Positions 62,279 through 64,000 of a stretch of DNA of 64,000 bases are shown here, in pieces. The translations under genes and the position numbers were made by a program. Origin of the DNA: Rhodobacterales bacterium HKCCA1288. Its GTDB lineage: Bacteria > Pseudomonadota > Alphaproteobacteria > Rhodobacterales > Rhodobacteraceae. How positions within the stretch are numbered: the first letter of the stretch is position 1; every line of letters begins with the position of its first letter. The stretch is taken from NCBI GenBank assembly GCA_015693905.1, contig CP065161.1:1719001-1783000 (forward strand), read 5' to 3'. Under the pieces are notes generated by a model. It had not been told where the DNA came from. It made no database searches and saw nothing but the letters and a program-made list of their open reading frames with translations.

Positions 62279-63184
62279 ATGGACAGATTGACCGAAATGG
62301 AAGCCTTCGCCATGGTTGTGAACCAAGGTGGCTTCACCGATGCGGCGCGCAAGATGGGTATCTCGAAATCCGCCGTGTCCAAGCATATTTCATCGCTCGA
62401 AACCCGTTTGGGTGCGCGGCTATTAAATCGCACCACCCGCCGCGTCAGCCCGACCGAGATCGGTCTAGCCTATTATGATCGCGCCTGTCGCGTTCTCAAT
62501 GATGCGGGCGATGCTGATGCGATGGTCTCCTCTATGCAGTCTGCACCATCGGGGCTGTTACGCGTGACCGTCCCCACTGATTTTGGGTCTGGTCATCTCT
62601 CGCCCCTCATTGGCGGTTTCCTCAAAGCCTATCCGCAAGTGTCCGTCAGCATGGTTTTGGAAAATCGTCATGTAGAACTGATTTCTGAGGGGTTTGATGT
62701 TGCTATCCGCATGGGTGAGATGGAGGACAGCACACTCAAAGCCCGCCGTATCTGTGACACCACAATGCGCATGATCGGATCCCCTGCCTATTTCGCGTCA
62801 CATGGTCATCCCGAACGGATTGAAGACCTCAATGAACATCGCTTGCTGCACTTCTCGAATGAAGCGCAGGGAAATGTTTGGAAACTCTTGGCCCCATCAG
62901 GGGAGCGGCGTTTTGTGCGCTCCACAGGCGCATTGACCGTCAATGACGGGCAAGCCTTGTTGAAAGCGGCAATCGGCGGTTTTGGTATCGCCTTTTTGCC
63001 AAGCTTCCTCTTTGGCGAGGCGCTGCGGGCAGGCGAAGTGGAAGAAGCGATGCCACATCTGCCGATGGAAATACAAAGCCTGCACGCAGTTTACCCACCT
63101 GGGCGCTATACACAGCCCAAATTGCGCGCCTTCATTGATTTTCTGGTTGATCAGTTCAAAGACAAAGGCCCAATGGATTGGTGA
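62279..63184 (+). CDS. LysR family transcriptional regulator
   Basis: A 301-residue regulator. The N-terminal helix-turn-helix is MEAFAMVVNQGGFTDAARKM then SKSAVSKHISSLETRLGARL (in parts). The rest is a periplasmic-binding-protein-like effector domain of the CrgA/DsdC-type (VTVPTDFGSG, FDVAIRMGE). AAAGGA 7 bases upstream favours the ATG at 62279 over 62261. It is 92 bases after the dapD terminator and has no divergent partner, so its target is not evident. Confidence 0.92.
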   Translation: MDRLTEMEAFAMVVNQGGFTDAARKMGISKSAVSKHISSLETRLGARLLNRTTRRVSPTEIGLAYYDRACRVLNDAGDADAMVSSMQSAPSGLLRVTVPTDFGSGHLSPLIGGFLKAYPQVSVSMVLENRHVELISEGFDVAIRMGEMEDSTLKARRICDTTMRMIGSPAYFASHGHPERIEDLNEHRLLHFSNEAQGNVWKLLAPSGERRFVRSTGALTVNDGQALLKAAIGGFGIAFLPSFLFGEALRAGEVEEAMPHLPMEIQSLHAVYPPGRYTQPKLRAFIDFLVDQFKDKGPMDW

Positions 63185-63192
63185 TCAATCTC

Positions 63193-63894
63193 TCAGGCAT
63201 CTTCGGGGTGGATTTGATAGTGATAAGCACTGACCACCTCGAAGCCCATGGATTGATAAAGCCCATTTGCCGCTTGATTGGCCTTGGTCGTCACAAGTGT
63301 TAACCAATTCGCCCCTTCCGCCTGTGCCCAATGCGCCATGTGCCACATAACACGCCGCCCCACGCCCTGACGGCGGGCCGATTGGGCGGTTTCGACCGCG
63401 TGCACCATGGCGATATCTCCATCGCAGGCGATAAAGCCAGTCGCGGCAATGCGATCCTGCTGCCGCGCAAAAACTGTGGTTTTCGGAGCGCACGCCCGCG
63501 CCATGACCTCTAGGCGCGCGGGCCCTATCCCGCCATCAGCCCAAATTGCCGCTTGCGCGGCCAAGGGCGGCCAAAGGGCAAAGCACTCAGACAGCGCAGG
63601 CAGATCCCGCCCGCGCAGATCCATCGCGTAAAACCATACAGGATCTTTGATCTGATAGCCGCGTGCCCCAAGGGCGGCATCCAAAGCGGATTGGCTTTCG
63701 CGAATAATAAACAAGCGCGGCTGTCCCATAGCCTGCATGCGGGCCTCGGCCTTGTTGAGCGTTGCCTCATCGGGCGTATCTTGGCCGTCCCAACTGGCCG
63801 CAGATACGCGACTGCCGCCGCCTGCCCCCTCACGAAAGGTCAAAAGCCCATCAGTTTGGTAAGTTCTGGCGGGCCAAGTGGCATCTAACGCCAT
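63193..63894 (-). CDS. GNAT family acetyltransferase
   Basis: A protein of about 233 residues with a C-terminal GNAT fold (FVARQQDRIAATGFI region, then VETAQSARRQGVGRRVM and the acceptor segment NGLYQSMGFEVVSAYHY). The N-terminal part TFREGAGGGSRVSAAS is a substrate-side domain seen in related alphaproteobacterial proteins. The start at 63894 has GAGGG ~9 bases upstream. ATG at 63942, directly after the neighbouring stop, and GTG at 63987 are alternatives. Substrate unknown. Confidence 0.78.
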   Translation of the reverse strand: MALDATWPARTYQTDGLLTFREGAGGGSRVSAASWDGQDTPDEATLNKAEARMQAMGQPRLFIIRESQSALDAALGARGYQIKDPVWFYAMDLRGRDLPALSECFALWPPLAAQAAIWADGGIGPARLEVMARACAPKTTVFARQQDRIAATGFIACDGDIAMVHAVETAQSARRQGVGRRVMWHMAHWAQAEGANWLTLVTTKANQAANGLYQSMGFEVVSAYHYQIHPEDA

Positions 63895-63943
63895 AAACAA
63901 ACGGCCCTCATCAGGCAGCATGTCGGAACAGGCCGCGCCCATA

Positions 63944-64000
63944 TCAAACGCCCTGCGGAAAAGCGCGCGCCATTTCTGCAATGGCACGTTGAAGCATCCC
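63944..64000 (-). CDS. Possible 3' end of an upstream gene
   Basis: The minus-strand frame entering from the window edge reads GMLQRAIAEMARAFPQGV then stops at 63946-63944. It looks like a helical protein C-terminus and would sit just ahead of the GNAT gene. Too short to identify; it may be chance. Confidence 0.35.
   Translation of the reverse strand, partial: GMLQRAIAEMARAFPQGV

Noticed and set aside
1-64000. tRNA, rRNA, insertion sequence, phage or integron features
   Set aside because: I looked in the intergenic gaps (all under about 265 bases) and saw no cloverleaf-like sequence, transposase or integrase. A dedicated scan was not possible.

Overview
The window looks like chromosomal DNA of a marine-type alphaproteobacterium, most likely order Rhodobacterales (Roseobacter-like). 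The basis is protein content and gene order: a Rieske–cytochrome b–cytochrome c1 operon of the Rhodobacter type, a gpmI–envC–ctpA–rppH chain, a GAAC-N7-GAAC LexA box (the alphaproteobacterial SOS operator) and an alphaproteobacterial SMC. Coding density is very high. No intergenic stretch exceeds about 265 bases, and several convergent pairs overlap at their stop codons. I see no tRNA, rRNA, CRISPR array, insertion sequence, phage gene or replication origin.

Layout. 1-8.8 kb: sugar-nucleotide and small-molecule genes (3' end of a UDP-glucuronate epimerase, UDP-glucose dehydrogenase, arabinose-5-phosphate isomerase, a Nudix hydrolase, a REC–PP2C response regulator divergent from an Hpt protein, threonine ammonia-lyase, argininosuccinate synthase, UDP-glucose 4-epimerase). 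8.8-19.9 kb: a glycosyltransferase, Hsp33, CoA-type Nudix, CCA-adding enzyme, RNase R, a lytic transglycosylase, a LexA-controlled orphan ImuB and a membrane-anchored RTX-repeat protein. 19.9-23.3 kb: a D-amino-acid operon (DgcN, DgcA, D-amino-acid transaminase) and a small orphan gene. 23.3-31.3 kb: a glutathionyl-hydroquinone reductase, two cobalamin genes, SMC and a multi-spanning membrane protein. 31.4-41.7 kb: RsfS, RlmH, a GT2 glycosyltransferase, a KpsM/KpsE/KpsT capsule exporter, an aminotransferase–sulfotransferase pair, AMP nucleosidase, an HU protein, a DMT transporter and an anchored unknown protein. 41.8-49.2 kb: chorismate synthase, a TPP riboswitch with thiBPQ, and the bc1 complex. 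49.4-64 kb: GNAT, GST, RppH, CtpA, EnvC-like protein, GpmI, UDP-galactopyranose mutase, D-amino-acid dehydrogenase, YggT, a UMF1-type transporter, MepA, a LOG-family hydrolase, DapD, a LysR regulator and a GNAT protein.

Two themes connect scattered genes. The first is surface polysaccharide: precursors (Ugd, UDP-glucuronate epimerase, GalE, Glf, KdsD for Kdo), glycosyltransferases and the KpsMET exporter. The second is peptidoglycan turnover and D-amino acids: MltB-type transglycosylase, EnvC-like activator, CtpA, MepA, D-amino-acid transaminase, DgcN/DgcA and a DadA-like dehydrogenase.

The points most worth a second look are the DgcN–DgcA–transaminase operon, the aminotransferase–sulfotransferase pair, the orphan SOS-regulated ImuB, two abutting inverted repeats at 23295-23350, the anchored RTX protein, and the alternative hairpins downstream of the TPP aptamer. 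I did not find a clearly undescribed multi-gene system. These are candidates based on reading the sequence only.
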